NCBI GenBank assembly: GCA_003818205.1
Contig: RPRQ01000004.1
Span: 1 to 64,000, forward strand
Source: Bacteroidales bacterium
Lineage (GTDB): Bacteria > Bacteroidota > Bacteroidia > Bacteroidales > Tenuifilaceae
Length of the DNA stretch: 64,000 nucleotides
Direction of reading: 5' to 3'
A model generated the notes under the pieces. It did no database searches. It saw only the letters and a list, made by a program, of their open reading frames with translations, and had not been told where the DNA came from. The stretch's first letter is position 1. Each line of letters begins with the position of its first letter. Of this stretch, positions 16,948 through 25,975 are shown piece after piece. The translations under genes and the position numbers were made by a program.

Positions 16948-17111
16948 TTTAATATAACATGGTTTAATTTCAATATTCCAAGCCGGATCAAAAACTAAAC
17001 CAAAAGTATTCCAACCTACTTCAACAAAAAAATTCAAATAGGTAAACTAGGAAAAAAACCGGTTAAAGGATGAAAAAAGGAGGTTAAATGGGGTTAGTAG
17101 AATTCTTTTCA

Positions 17112-17972
17112 CTAACCTGGTTTCATAATAAAATTTCCGTTATAGAACTCTTCAAATGCAGTATCAATCTCCTCATCGGTATTCATCACAATAGGACCTC
17201 TCCATGCAATTCTCTCACACAAAGGCTTACCGCCTATCAGGAGCAAACGAGCCCCATCGTCACCCGCCTTTATATCAATGCGGTTGCCTTTATCAAGCAA
17301 AACGAGCTCCTCGGAACGGACAAAGGTTTCACGACCCGGAAAAACAGCTACCCCATCATAAACATAAGCCATGCAATTAAACTCCTCGCTTACCGGATAG
17401 GTAAAGTTTGAGTCGGGCCAAATTTTCAGGTCAAAGTAAAGTATATCGGCAAACAGGTCCTGAACCACCCCATTCACCTGCTTATACCTACCTGAAATAA
17501 CTTTTATTCTCGATTCGGGGTTTTCAATTAACGGAATATCATTGGTTGTAATCTCACGATACATAGGATTTGTCATTTTATGAGCCTTTGGCAGATTCAC
17601 CCATAGCTGAAAACCATACATCAACCCATTCTGAGGCATCGGCATTTCCTGATGGATAATTCCGCTTCCAGCCGTCATCCACTGCACATCGCCAGGACCA
17701 ATTACACCTGAATTACCAAGGCTGTCGTTATGCTCAACATTCCCTTCGAGCATATAGGTAACCGTCTCAATCCCCCTATGCGGATGCCAGGGAAAACCTG
17801 CAATATAATCCTCGGATTTATCCGAACCAAAGTGGTCTAAAAGAAGGAAAGGATCGGTGTCGTACCGAGTATCGAAACCGAATGCCCTTTTCAACTTCAC
17901 CCCTGCCCCTTCGAGCGTTGGATGCGCACGAAGCACTTTCTTAACCTTGCAAACCATGGTCGTAAATTTCAT
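17112..17972 (-). CDS. Pirin family protein
   Basis: A 286-residue bicupin. The N-terminal cupin has DHFG (about 47), the PWHPHRGIETVTYMLEG motif carrying the metal-binding histidines (about 61-77), H-D-S (about 81) and GSGIIHQEMP (about 102-111), which together supply the usual His-His-His-Glu site. A C-terminal cupin follows (FNCMAYVYDGVAV.. LLIGGKPLCERIAWRGPIVMN). Pirins are cytoplasmic iron proteins, some with quercetinase activity; the substrate here is unknown. The second ATG (codon 6) would also suit. It is separated from neighbours on both sides and likely monocistronic. Confidence 0.9.
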   Translation of the reverse strand: MKFTTMVCKVKKVLRAHPTLEGAGVKLKRAFGFDTRYDTDPFLLLDHFGSDKSEDYIAGFPWHPHRGIETVTYMLEGNVEHNDSLGNSGVIGPGDVQWMTAGSGIIHQEMPMPQNGLMYGFQLWVNLPKAHKMTNPMYREITTNDIPLIENPESRIKVISGRYKQVNGVVQDLFADILYFDLKIWPDSNFTYPVSEEFNCMAYVYDGVAVFPGRETFVRSEELVLLDKGNRIDIKAGDDGARLLLIGGKPLCERIAWRGPIVMNTDEEIDTAFEEFYNGNFIMKPG

Positions 17973-18308
17973 ATCAAGTTACAACGTTTTGGAGAAAAAT
18001 CAATGAAGGTTGATGTATTTTAACCTGAGTTTGACATAAGTTTTAACTTAGAGGTTCAACCCACTTTATTCATACTTTTCGCTGCACTCAGGTATGAATG
18101 TGTGCTGTAAAACGAGAACCGAGCGATGGCGAGCTCACGTAAGTAAATCTCAATTTAGGATTGCCCTAATCCGGGAAGTGCTAACGCACCCTAATTTACG
18201 GGAGTCCTTAATCGTCAGAATTATTATGAATAATCTTCGATTGAACCTTTGGCATATTAGCTTCGCTGAGCTCGTAAACTCGGTTGTCTTATTAATACAT
18301 TACCAATT
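17973..18308. other. Gene-free interval upstream of pirin
   Basis: 336 bases with no real gene. An 8-bp inverted repeat AGGTTCAA (18052-18059) / TTGAACCT (18243-18250) bounds a 199-bp segment that includes the TTTATTCATA palindrome and GC-rich short dyads, which could be a decayed MITE. The plus-strand ORF that crosses it has no protein features. Confidence 0.4.
18058..18107 (+). repeat. TTTATTCATA palindrome, decayed copy
   Basis: ACCCACTTTATTCATAC followed about 20 bases later by GTATGAATGTGTGC. The left arm matches that of the better preserved copy at 44439-44491. The right arm is degraded (ATGAATG for ATGAATAAAG), so hairpin pairing is shorter. Confidence 0.45.
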
Positions 18309-19493
18309 TTACTCTACCTGCAGCACCAATCCTTTAAGGTATTCTCCCTCAGGATGGTAAATGTTAATCGGGTGATCGGCTGGTTGGGTTAGCTGATGAA
18401 GAATTTTCACGCTACGACCGGTCATTGCGCATCCTGAGAATACTGCATTTCTAAAGTTTTCCTTGTTAACTACCTGAGAGCAGGAGAAGGTGAATAGCAA
18501 TCCGCCAGGATTTAGTTTATCAATGGCTGCAGCGTTGAGCCTTTTGTAGGCTTGAAGGGCATTCCTTAGGGCATCGTTGTGCTTTGCAAAAGCAGGGGGA
18601 TCGAGAATTATAATATCGAATTTTTCGGTTGAATTTCTTATAAATTCAAATACATCGCCACAAATAGCTTCGTGTTTTAGGGTATCCCCAAAGTTTAATT
18701 CGATATTCTTTCTGGTTAGTTCAATCGCTTTTTGCGAGCTATCTACTGTAATGGCTTTTCTGGCTCCACCTTTTATCGCATAAACAGAGAACCCACCAGT
18801 ATAGCCGAATGTATTTAAAACAGTTTTACCTTTTGAGTATTCTTGAAGTAATCGTCGATTCTCCCGTTGATCAATAAAGAAACCTGTTTTCTGCCCTTCG
18901 ATCCACGAAACCTCAAATCTATTCCCATGTTCAACTAGGGTGCCAGCCAACTCCGAACCAATTAGGTAGCCATCAGCTGGGTTTATCCCCGATTTGAATG
19001 GAAGCGTCCCCGTGCTTTTATCGTAAACAGAAGTAATATCGCCTTTGAACTCCTCAATAATTAGTTCTGCAAGCATCTTACGGATAATGTACATACCCAC
19101 CGAATGGCATTGCATTACGGCGGTCGAACCGTAAAGGTCAACGATCAGCCCAGGCATGTTATCGCCCTCGCCATGAATCAAACGGTATGTATTTGTGATT
19201 TCGCTTTTGAATAGGCCAAGTGTTTTTCGGAGCTGAATGGCTTTTTCAATTTTTTGCCGCCAGAAATCTTTGTTGATGTCTGCTTTTTCAAAGGAGATTA
19301 CCCTTACGGCAATGGATGATGGTTGGTAATGCCCTAGCGCAATGAAGTTTCCGAATGAATCATCAATTTCAACAACATCCCCTTCAATGGGATTTCCGAT
19401 AATCCTTCGAATTGCACCTGAGAATAACCAAGGGTGAAAGCGATGCAACGATTGCTCCTTACCAGGTTTCAGCTCTATTTTAATGGATTCCAT
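18309..19493 (-). CDS. Class I SAM-dependent rRNA methyltransferase (RlmI/YccW-like)
   Basis: 394 residues. An N-terminal PUA RNA-binding domain (KPGKEQSLHRFHPWLFSGAIRRI.., about 8-75, with HPWLFSGAI as the signature) is joined to a Rossmann methyltransferase: VLNTFGYTGGFSVYAIKGG (SAM motif I, about 218-236), VDSSQKAIELTRKNIELN (motif II) and FDIIILDPPAFAKH (motif IV, about 293-306), then FTFSCSQ (motif VI). The architecture and DPPAFAKH motif match 23S rRNA m5C methyltransferase RlmI and relatives; the exact nucleotide is not proven. It lies 3' of the exonuclease gene in the same orientation, with repeat copy 4 between, in a probable operon with 20205-20819 and 19625-20197. Confidence 0.88.
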   Translation of the reverse strand: MESIKIELKPGKEQSLHRFHPWLFSGAIRRIIGNPIEGDVVEIDDSFGNFIALGHYQPSSIAVRVISFEKADINKDFWRQKIEKAIQLRKTLGLFKSEITNTYRLIHGEGDNMPGLIVDLYGSTAVMQCHSVGMYIIRKMLAELIIEEFKGDITSVYDKSTGTLPFKSGINPADGYLIGSELAGTLVEHGNRFEVSWIEGQKTGFFIDQRENRRLLQEYSKGKTVLNTFGYTGGFSVYAIKGGARKAITVDSSQKAIELTRKNIELNFGDTLKHEAICGDVFEFIRNSTEKFDIIILDPPAFAKHNDALRNALQAYKRLNAAAIDKLNPGGLLFTFSCSQVVNKENFRNAVFSGCAMTGRSVKILHQLTQPADHPINIYHPEGEYLKGLVLQVE

Positions 19494-19521
19494 CTTTGTT
19501 TTTTATTTAGCGAATATCAGC

Positions 19522-19633
19522 CTAGTGTTATGTTAATCATACTATGACGTACATAGTATTCAGAGCTATAACCGATGGGTTAACCCGTCGGTTAAAATAA
19601 AAGCGTAATAGTACATACTTAACATTACACTAG
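19522..19633 (-). repeat. GGGTTAACCC palindromic element, copy 4
   Basis: The best-preserved full copy: CTAGTGTTATGTTAA at one end and AACATTACACTAG at the other, the ATACTAT..ATAGTAT dyad in reverse order to copies 1-3, and the central hairpin AACCGAT, GGGTTAACCC, GTCGGTT. It lies between two same-strand genes of a probable operon, so it is likely transcribed. Its inner end overlaps the last codons of the exonuclease gene, giving that gene its stop. Confidence 0.75.
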
Positions 19634-20197
19634 TATCATTTTCTTGTATATCTCGCTACAAATCCATGCATCGGTTGCTGCGTACTGTAGCTGCGCTTCG
19701 GTAAGGGTTTCCGATTCCCAGTTTGAGAGCTGTTGACTTTTCGAAACCCTAACGTTTAAAACAATTGCCGCTAGCTTGCGAACGCTCTTGTTCTCAATCC
19801 CCTTTTCAACGGCAATGTTCTGTAAGTCGATGAATCCTTGAGGCTTGAAGGGTTTAACCTTCTGCAGCAATTTTATATCATCGTGAATGGCTGCGCCAAC
19901 CTTAAGAACCATTGAGTCTTGAAACACCTTAACGAGCAATTTTGGGATACCTGTCGGTGCTACTCTTATGATAAGGGCTAGCTCATCGGTGGCGAGCTGT
20001 AGCAGAGCAACACCGTTAATATGGCCTTTTTTAAACGATGGCTTTGTTTCGGTGTCGAACCCAATAATGCTACTTTTCAGCAGGTGTGGGAGCCAGATGT
20101 TCAGCTCGTCTTCGCTTGCGATAACTTTTATCTCGCCAGGGTAGGATATTCTAGGAAGTTTAAGTATTTCTTCGTTTTCTATCGTTTCTGCAAACAT
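19625..20197 (-). CDS. 3'-5' exonuclease domain protein (RNase D-like)
   Basis: A 190-residue DnaQ-like exonuclease made of the RNase D catalytic domain alone. The catalytic acidic residues are in order: IIGFDTETKPSF (motif I, Asp and Glu about 47-49), KVGAAIHDDIKLLQKV (motif II, about 98-113) and YAATDAWICSEIYKKM (motif III, Tyr and Asp about 172-176). It lacks HRDC domains, so it is not full RNase D. The stop codon and last two residues (Leu-Val) are encoded inside repeat copy 4, so the native C-terminus may have been slightly altered. It follows the DUF5063 gene by seven bases; the two are likely co-transcribed. Confidence 0.88.
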   Translation of the reverse strand: MFAETIENEEILKLPRISYPGEIKVIASEDELNIWLPHLLKSSIIGFDTETKPSFKKGHINGVALLQLATDELALIIRVAPTGIPKLLVKVFQDSMVLKVGAAIHDDIKLLQKVKPFKPQGFIDLQNIAVEKGIENKSVRKLAAIVLNVRVSKSQQLSNWESETLTEAQLQYAATDAWICSEIYKKMILV

Positions 20198-20204
20198 CTC
20201 AAAT

Positions 20205-20819
20205 CTAGCTATTTAAATCATTTTGTCGCCTCGTGATAAACCAATTGCTCGTATCGTTCTCCTTTTTTTCCTCTTTCGATTCATCGGTTTGCTCTAAATC
20301 GATACCCGAGAATAGGAGGAAATGCATTGCCCTTATGGCATTTGCTAGCCTTATCCCCCAGTATTCCTGAAAGTTTGTTCGGCACTCCCACAGCGCATCG
20401 TTCATAACTTCTGCATTGCCAACCTGATAAAGCATTGTGAAATTCTTAAGGTCCTGCCATACATCGGTTAAATATTCAGAAATACTTACAGTATAAACCC
20501 CATCACCCTCATTGGCTCTAGGGTCGTATATTTCAAGAAAATCATCGTGGGATCTAAGTATTTCTTTCAGGTTGTTCTGTATATCGAAGTAGAAATCCTC
20601 GGATACAAATTTTTCATTCCCATCGTCATAAATAGGCTCTGTTTCGGGTAGAAGTGAGGCCTTGTAGTATAACAATGGCAGCAACTTCTGTGATGCAGTG
20701 ATGAACGATTTCCGATTATGGGTTTTAACGTTTTCAAGGAAAGCGCAGTACTCCCGTGCAACGGTTGCGAATTCAACCACATTACGGCTATATACTATGC
20801 TTTTAGTATCAATTTTCAC
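20205..20819 (-). CDS. DUF5063 domain-containing protein
   Basis: 204 residues with a GTG start; no in-frame ATG lies near. The protein is mostly helical and acidic: VEFATVAREYCAFLENV (about 15-31), LLPLLYYKASLLPETEP (about 46-62), FYDIQNNL-like and ILRSHDDFLEIYDPR (about 88-102), SEYLTDVWQDLKNFTMLYQVG (about 113-133) and WGIRLANAIRAMHFLL (about 154-169). This matches my recollection of DUF5063, a Bacteroidota family usually beside an RNase D-like exonuclease. The function is unknown. The tail (DESKEEKKENDTS..) is disordered. It is first gene of the operon continuing to the exonuclease and the rRNA methyltransferase, which suggests an RNA-related role (inference). Confidence 0.7.
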   Translation of the reverse strand: MKIDTKSIVYSRNVVEFATVAREYCAFLENVKTHNRKSFITASQKLLPLLYYKASLLPETEPIYDDGNEKFVSEDFYFDIQNNLKEILRSHDDFLEIYDPRANEGDGVYTVSISEYLTDVWQDLKNFTMLYQVGNAEVMNDALWECRTNFQEYWGIRLANAIRAMHFLLFSGIDLEQTDESKEEKKENDTSNWFITRRQNDLNS

Positions 20820-20965
20820 GATAGTAAGTATGAAAGTAAGAGTATTCTTAAAAACGCAAAGATAGAAAAGAAGTTACAGGTTATGATTTGAAATAATGGA
20901 TTTGTGTTTTTTTGAGTAATTAATCGGAGTTCCGATCCTTTAAAAAAGATCGAGACTCTATGTTT

Positions 20966-21404
20966 TTACTCTAAAGCGTTCCGCCACCTTATCCACCCAT
21001 TATCGTCCTTCACAATTTTCTTATTATCGAGGAGGAAGTGGATAACCTTTAACGTTTTGTGGTTTTTTTCTTGATTTAAGTAAAAATGGCAACTATTCAC
21101 CACGGAGAAACGCCTGCCTGCCGGTAGGCAAGGAGGGCACAGAGTTTCACAACTTGTCCCGATTTATCGGGAGAGAAAATATTTATGTTTTTCGTGTTAG
21201 TGATTCTTTTGCATTTTGATACTCAGTCGTTTTTTATAATTGCCTCTCCCGATAAATCGAGACAAGTTGTGGTTCTCCGTACTCTCTCCCGATACATCGG
21301 GACGGGCTGTGTCTCCGTGGTTTTTGTTCAATTCGATTACTGCTGAATAGCTACCAAAAATGTTTTCAACAGATGTTGACTGTTATGAAAGGATTTCTTT
21401 AATC
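20966..21404 (-). pseudogene. Duplicated 3' end of recQ, interrupted by an insertion
   Basis: Minus-strand DNA at 20966-21080 still reads TLKVIHFLLDNKKIVKDDNG followed by W-I-R-W-R-N-A-L-E and a stop, closely matching the last residues of intact RecQ (22266-24179). The upstream part of the same segment (GATTAAAGAAATCC and the bases around 21361-21404) matches recQ at 22389-22438. The two parts are separated by the ~270-bp element at 21087-21356. No start or helicase core remains, so it is a tail-only copy, not a gene. Confidence 0.8.
21087..21356. mobile_element. ~270-bp MITE-like insertion in the recQ-tail copy
   Basis: Ends are imperfect inverted repeats: TGGCAACTATTCA (21087-21099) and TGAATAGCTACCA (21344-21356), 11 of 13 positions pairing, with CACGGAGA and TCTCCGTG just inside. 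The interior has paired CCCGAT..ATCGGG hairpins and a CCTGCC..GGCA hairpin, and no ORF. Its position is defined independently by the break in homology to recQ. Flanks are A-rich on both sides, so a target duplication cannot be fixed. Confidence 0.6.
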
Positions 21405-22103
21405 AGATAAACAGAAACGAATCATCTTTTTTAAATCATAAGATTCCGTAATTTTTATATTGTTTGTTGAAATGAAATCCAATAAGCTATTCTTTTTGTT
21501 TGGAAATAATTTCATTAATACTTTAATCCTATTTAGAGGTTTTATTTTATCATCGATTTTTATGAAATAATCGGTTTCTAAGGTTACATCTATAGTTACA
21601 TTTTTATTCAAATCAGTATAATTCTGTTCAATACCATTTCCGCTTAGGTAGGAGAATTTTCCAATATTTGAAGATTGCGAATTCATCCCATAGGCTCCGC
21701 TTACGGAATTTGTTTTCAGTATCGTTTTTCTTTTTAATAATAACAATACATTGTTTCCAAAATCCTCAATTTGTTCTAAGAAAGTGTCTTGATAAGGGAT
21801 AAATATTCGTTTGTTGTAAGTAACGAAAAGAATATCTTCAAGACCTGTTAATATAACAATTTTTTTGTCCTGAACGAATGAAATGCCATTATCTATTAAG
21901 TTGTAATTCATCAGCGCATTTGAAGATTTACCATTTTTAAAAAGAACTTTCCCGTTATAAAATACTGAATCCAGAAATTGATTTTTCAAAGCAATCTCTT
22001 CCCTCAGATAAATAAATGATTTATCAGAGTAAACCTCAATTGTCGTTTGTCCCATTACATTAATTGAAATGGCTATAAGGATAAAAAAGAAAAATTGTTT
22101 CAT
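21399..22103 (-). CDS. Unknown exported protein between recQ and its tail duplicate
   Basis: 234 residues, not recognised. A signal peptide is clear (KQFFFFILIAISINVMGQ, cleavage near residue 18). The mature part is rich in beta-type hydrophobic strands, Asn, Lys and Ile, with no cysteine cluster or catalytic motif I can name. The last codons and stop (..LSD then TAA) lie where the recQ-homologous DNA begins (21404), so its natural 3' end may have been replaced. It is more AT-rich than its neighbours, which with its position between recQ and a recQ-tail copy suggests insertion. It has the same strand as recQ and follows it by about 160 bases. Confidence 0.6.
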   Translation of the reverse strand: MKQFFFFILIAISINVMGQTTIEVYSDKSFIYLREEIALKNQFLDSVFYNGKVLFKNGKSSNALMNYNLIDNGISFVQDKKIVILTGLEDILFVTYNKRIFIPYQDTFLEQIEDFGNNVLLLLKRKTILKTNSVSGAYGMNSQSSNIGKFSYLSGNGIEQNYTDLNKNVTIDVTLETDYFIKIDDKIKPLNRIKVLMKLFPNKKNSLLDFISTNNIKITESYDLKKMIRFCLSD

Positions 22104-22265
22104 CTGATTAATTTTTAAATAAAATAAATAACAGTTCCCAAAGTTATTATTTATTTAATTCAAACTAGAGATAGTTTGTGAATTTCATCCAATTACTTAC
22201 TTAAATATGATTGTAGGTTTATGATATGATGCAATATTACTAAAATTGATACGAACTCCTAATAT

Positions 22266-24179
22266 CTACTCTAAAGCGTTCCACCACCTTAACCACCCAT
22301 TATCGTCCTTCACTATTTTCTTATTATCGAGGAGGAAGTGGATAACCTTCAAGGTTCTGTCGGGTTTTTGTTTGATAGAATCAACAAGGTTTTCAACCGT
22401 TGTAGGCTGTTGCAAAAGGATTTCTTTAATCTCTTGGAGGGTGTTGTCAAACTCAATTTTGCTTAAATCCAGCTCGTTGCGTGCGGTGCACACATCGCAT
22501 TTTCCGCATCGTGAGGAGTTTGTCTCTCCGAAGTATTCTAGCAGGAACTGACTTCGGCATTTGGTTGTGCTCGAAGCATATTCGATAAGGGCATCGATTC
22601 GCTTTAGGAATCGCTCTTTTCGTAATCGGTAGTTCTCGTAGCTTAACAGGAGGTTTTTTTCATCTAACCGCTCGGTGGTAAATATTACTAGGGGTGTCTT
22701 TTTTCTAGGGATATAGTTTATAATCTTTTGCTTGCTTAGCAGCTTAAGATTATCGATCACTGCTTTTAATGGAATGCCAGATGCTTTGGCAATATAGGTT
22801 TCATCAATATTGACGTATTGCGAAAAAACGCCGGCAAAGGCCCTAAGCAAAACCTTAATGAACTTATCCATTTCGGCATGGGCAACCTGATACTTGTATA
22901 GGTCTTGCCTGTTAATTGTAAATATCAATCGGCTTGGATTATCGAGTTCATCGGTTAGCTCGATGTAACCCTCCCTTTCGAGAAATTTAAGCGAGTTGTA
23001 GGCTTTAACCGTGTTTATCTTGTAGGTTGATGCAAAGTCCATCAGGTTGAAATCATAAATCTCACCTTTCCCTGCGCCAATGGCAATATTGAGGTAAGAG
23101 CCTAGCGCTTGGTAGGTACGCTTTATTTCATCGGTTTCGGGGAAATTGGCATCAATTCGCTGTTCAATTTTCGATTTGTCGGATTCGTTGTAGAGCAGAA
23201 TGGCGTAAGCAAGGTTTAAATCGCGTCCTGCACGCCCGGCCTCCTGAAAGTAGGCTTCAGGCGAATCGGGTAAATCGGTGTGGATTACGAAACGTACATC
23301 GGGCTTATCGATTCCCATGCCGAAGGCATTGGTCGAAACGATTATCCTTGTCTTGCCCTTTTGCCAATCGTCCTGACGGCTACTCCTCATATCACCTGAT
23401 AAACCAGCATGGTAGAAGTCTGCTGAGATGCCCTCCTTTTTAAGCATTAGAGCAATCTCCTTCGTTTTCTCTCTGTTTCTAGTATAAATAATGCCGCTAC
23501 CCGGAATGCTATTGATAATTTTTAGAAGATATTTGTTTTTATCCTCAACATTTCGAACTAGATAAACAAGGTTTTTTCGCTCAAAGCTCATCTGGATGAG
23601 GTTCTTCTCTTTGAACTTTAACCTTTCTTGTATGTCAATTGCTACTTCGGGAGTAGCTGTTGCGGTAAGGGCAAGGAACGGCGTATCGGGTAGAAGATTT
23701 CGAAGCTCAGCAATCTTCATGTATGAGGGGCGAAAGTCGTAGCCCCACTGCGAAATGCAGTGCGACTCATCAATCGCAATCAGGTTTACATTCAACTTTC
23801 TGAGCCTGACCTTGAATAGTTCTGTATCCAATCTTTCGGGGGATAGGTAGAGGAATTTGAAATCGCCGTAGGCGCAGTTGTCAAGCTGAACCTCAATTTC
23901 ATGTCGGGTCATGCCTGAATGTATTGCTACCGCTTTCACTCCCCTTCTTTTAAGGTTTTCAACCTGATCCTTCATCAGTGCGATTAGGGGGGTAACCACA
24001 ATGCAAATCCCCTCCTTGGCAATCGCAGGAACCTGAAAGGTAATGGACTTCCCACCACCCGTGGGCATAAGGGCAAGCGTATCGTGTCCATCATAAACCG
24101 ATTGGATTATCTCCTCCTGTATCGATCTAAAGCTGCTATAGCCCCAGTAACGGTGTAGTATTTGTTCGAATCGGTTCAA
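22266..24179 (-). CDS. recQ: RecQ-family ATP-dependent DNA helicase
   Basis: 637 residues. Superfamily-2 helicase motifs run in order: FRSIQEEIIQSV (motif 0), ALMPTGGGKSITFQVPA (Walker A, about 36-52), VVTPLIALMKDQV (Ia), LIAIDESHCISQWGYDFRP (II, DESH, about 134-152), ALTATATPE (III), IIYTRNREKT (IV), VSTNAFGMGIDKPDVRFVIH (V) and QEAGRAGRD (VI). A Zn-binding cluster follows (CRSQFLLEYFGE....CGKCDVC, about 540-567). The usual HRDC domain is not obvious; the tail is a helix-turn-helix-like stretch. The start is TTG (AAC CGA TTC..), since no in-frame ATG occurs before motif 0. The last codons exist a second time at 20966-21404. Confidence 0.95.
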   Translation of the reverse strand: MNRFEQILHRYWGYSSFRSIQEEIIQSVYDGHDTLALMPTGGGKSITFQVPAIAKEGICIVVTPLIALMKDQVENLKRRGVKAVAIHSGMTRHEIEVQLDNCAYGDFKFLYLSPERLDTELFKVRLRKLNVNLIAIDESHCISQWGYDFRPSYMKIAELRNLLPDTPFLALTATATPEVAIDIQERLKFKEKNLIQMSFERKNLVYLVRNVEDKNKYLLKIINSIPGSGIIYTRNREKTKEIALMLKKEGISADFYHAGLSGDMRSSRQDDWQKGKTRIIVSTNAFGMGIDKPDVRFVIHTDLPDSPEAYFQEAGRAGRDLNLAYAILLYNESDKSKIEQRIDANFPETDEIKRTYQALGSYLNIAIGAGKGEIYDFNLMDFASTYKINTVKAYNSLKFLEREGYIELTDELDNPSRLIFTINRQDLYKYQVAHAEMDKFIKVLLRAFAGVFSQYVNIDETYIAKASGIPLKAVIDNLKLLSKQKIINYIPRKKTPLVIFTTERLDEKNLLLSYENYRLRKERFLKRIDALIEYASSTTKCRSQFLLEYFGETNSSRCGKCDVCTARNELDLSKIEFDNTLQEIKEILLQQPTTVENLVDSIKQKPDRTLKVIHFLLDNKKIVKDDNGWLRWWNALE

Positions 24180-24393
24180 GTTGATGTATTTATTGCTTTT
24201 AGCCTATACAAACTTAGCTAAATTAAGTTGATTTTGTTGATGCTTATTTATGTTGAAAACTGGAATGATTGATTAGTAAAGGGTTAAAAACTGTTAAGTT
24301 AAGAAGGTGTATTAAGTTGAGTAATATGCCAACTCCTTATTAATAACCAATATATTATGGCGTTTTTTATATCAAACGATGAGAAATAGAGGC

Positions 24394-24423
24394 TTGTTGA
24401 TATGGCATTTTTTTGTATCTTGC
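24394..24423 (+). promoter_or_regulatory. Predicted promoter of guaB operon
   Basis: TTG (24394-24396), 19 bases, then TATCTTGC (24416-24423), a 6-of-8 match to the Bacteroidota -7 box TAnnTTTG. It lies 27 bases before the guaB ATG and would drive the operon through 31824. Confidence 0.5.
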
Positions 24424-24450
24424 CGCATTTAATAAATAAACTACAAGTAT

Positions 24451-25920
24451 ATGTCATTTTACGATGAAAAGGTTGTAGCCGAGGGGCTTACATTTGACGA
24501 TGTTCTACTAATACCAGCATATTCAGAAGTATTACCTCGTAATGTGGATATTTCCACCAAGTTTTCAAGAAATATCGATCTAAAAGCCCCAATCGTATCT
24601 GCCGCAATGGATACTGTTACCGAATCGACTTTAGCCATAGCCATAGCACGTCAGGGTGGTATTGGGGTTATACATAAAAACATGAGCATCGAAGCGCAGG
24701 CAAAACAGGTGAAGGATGTGAAGCGTGCCGAGAACGGGATGATCTATGAGCCTGTAACCATCCACCCCGAGGAGACCGTAGGAGATGCGCTTGGTTTAAT
24801 GCAAGAATTTCACATAGGGGGTATTCCTGTTGTTGATCAGAGCAATAAACTCATCGGAATTGTTACCAACCGCGACTTGAGGTTTCAGCAGGATATGCGC
24901 CGTCCTATTAAAGAGATAATGACCAGCAAAGGCCTAGTCACCACATCTAAAACCACCGATCTTGAGAAAGCTGCTGCTATCCTACAGGAGTACAAGATTG
25001 AAAAGTTACCAGTTGTCGATGACGATTTTAAGCTGATTGGACTTCTTACCTATAAAGATATTACCAAGGTTAAGGATAACCCCTTTGCAAGCAAGGATAG
25101 TAAGGGTCGATTACGTGTTGCAGCAGGGGTAGGGGTTACATATGATACCATGGAAAGGGTTGCAGCACTTTACCACAATAAGGTTGATGCAATTGTTATC
25201 GATACTGCGCATGGTCATACTAGGGGAGTGGTGGATATGCTAAAAAGGGTAAAGAAGGAGTACCCCGATTTAGATGTAGTTGTAGGTAATATAGCAACAG
25301 CCGAAGCTGCGTTGTACCTCCATGCAGCAGGTGCCGATGCCGTAAAGGTCGGGATTGGACCAGGTTCAATTTGTACAACCCGTATCATTGCTGGTGTTGG
25401 TGTTCCTCAGCTGAAAGCCATTTTTGATGTATCATATGCTCTAATGGGTAAGGGTATTCCCGTAATTGCCGATGGTGGTATCCGCTATTCCGGCGATATT
25501 GTTAAGGCTTTAGCCGCAGGTGCCGATACTATTATGGCCGGATCGCTATTCGCAGGCGTAGAGGAATCAACCGGCGAAACGATTATTTTTGATGGTCGAA
25601 AATTTAAGCTTTATCGTGGAATGGGCTCTATTGAGGCTATGCAGCAGGGTTCGAAGGATAGATATTTCCAGGATGTAGAGGATGATATTAAAAAATTAGT
25701 CCCCGAAGGTATTGCAGCCCGTGTTCCATACAAAGGTACTCTCCAAGAGGTTTTTTATCAGATGATAGGCGGTCTTAGAGCAGGAATGGGCTATTGCGGT
25801 GCGAATAGCATCAACGAACTTAAAAAGGCCAAATTTGTTAGGATAACAAGCGCAGGGATGATCGAAAGCCATCCACACGATGTTTCAATCACCCGCGAGG
25901 CACCGAACTATAGCCGATAG
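24451..25920 (+). CDS. guaB: IMP dehydrogenase
   Basis: A 489-residue enzyme that oxidises IMP to XMP with NAD, the first committed step of GMP synthesis. It shows the TIM-barrel start [16 protein letters not shown] (about 14-29), two CBS domains (about 95-205: [18 protein letters not shown].. [18 protein letters not shown]), the K-loop [18 protein letters not shown] with catalytic Cys308, the IMP-binding [34 protein letters not shown], and the flap YRGMGS...RYFQ..VPEGI. Length is standard for bacteria. It is the first gene of a run of five that continues with three peptidyl-prolyl isomerase-type genes and an OstA-like gene, an order I recall as common in Bacteroidota. Confidence 0.97.
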   Translation: MSFYDEKVVAEGLTFDDVLLIPAYSEVLPRNVDISTKFSRNIDLKAPIVSAAMDTVTESTLAIAIARQGGIGVIHKNMSIEAQAKQVKDVKRAENGMIYEPVTIHPEETVGDALGLMQEFHIGGIPVVDQSNKLIGIVTNRDLRFQQDMRRPIKEIMTSKGLVTTSKTTDLEKAAAILQEYKIEKLPVVDDDFKLIGLLTYKDITKVKDNPFASKDSKGRLRVAAGVGVTYDTMERVAALYHNKVDAIVIDTAHGHTRGVVDMLKRVKKEYPDLDVVVGNIATAEAALYLHAAGADAVKVGIGPGSICTTRIIAGVGVPQLKAIFDVSYALMGKGIPVIADGGIRYSGDIVKALAAGADTIMAGSLFAGVEESTGETIIFDGRKFKLYRGMGSIEAMQQGSKDRYFQDVEDDIKKLVPEGIAARVPYKGTLQEVFYQMIGGLRAGMGYCGANSINELKKAKFVRITSAGMIESHPHDVSITREAPNYSR

Positions 25921-25975
25921 GCATTTTTTTCGACCTGTTTTCGAATTGTTTATGTTGAATTCAAAATGTATAGCG

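Noticed and set aside
18094-18360. Plus-strand ORF of 88 codons
   Set aside because: Overlaps the end of the rRNA methyltransferase gene and intergenic dyads; no protein features.
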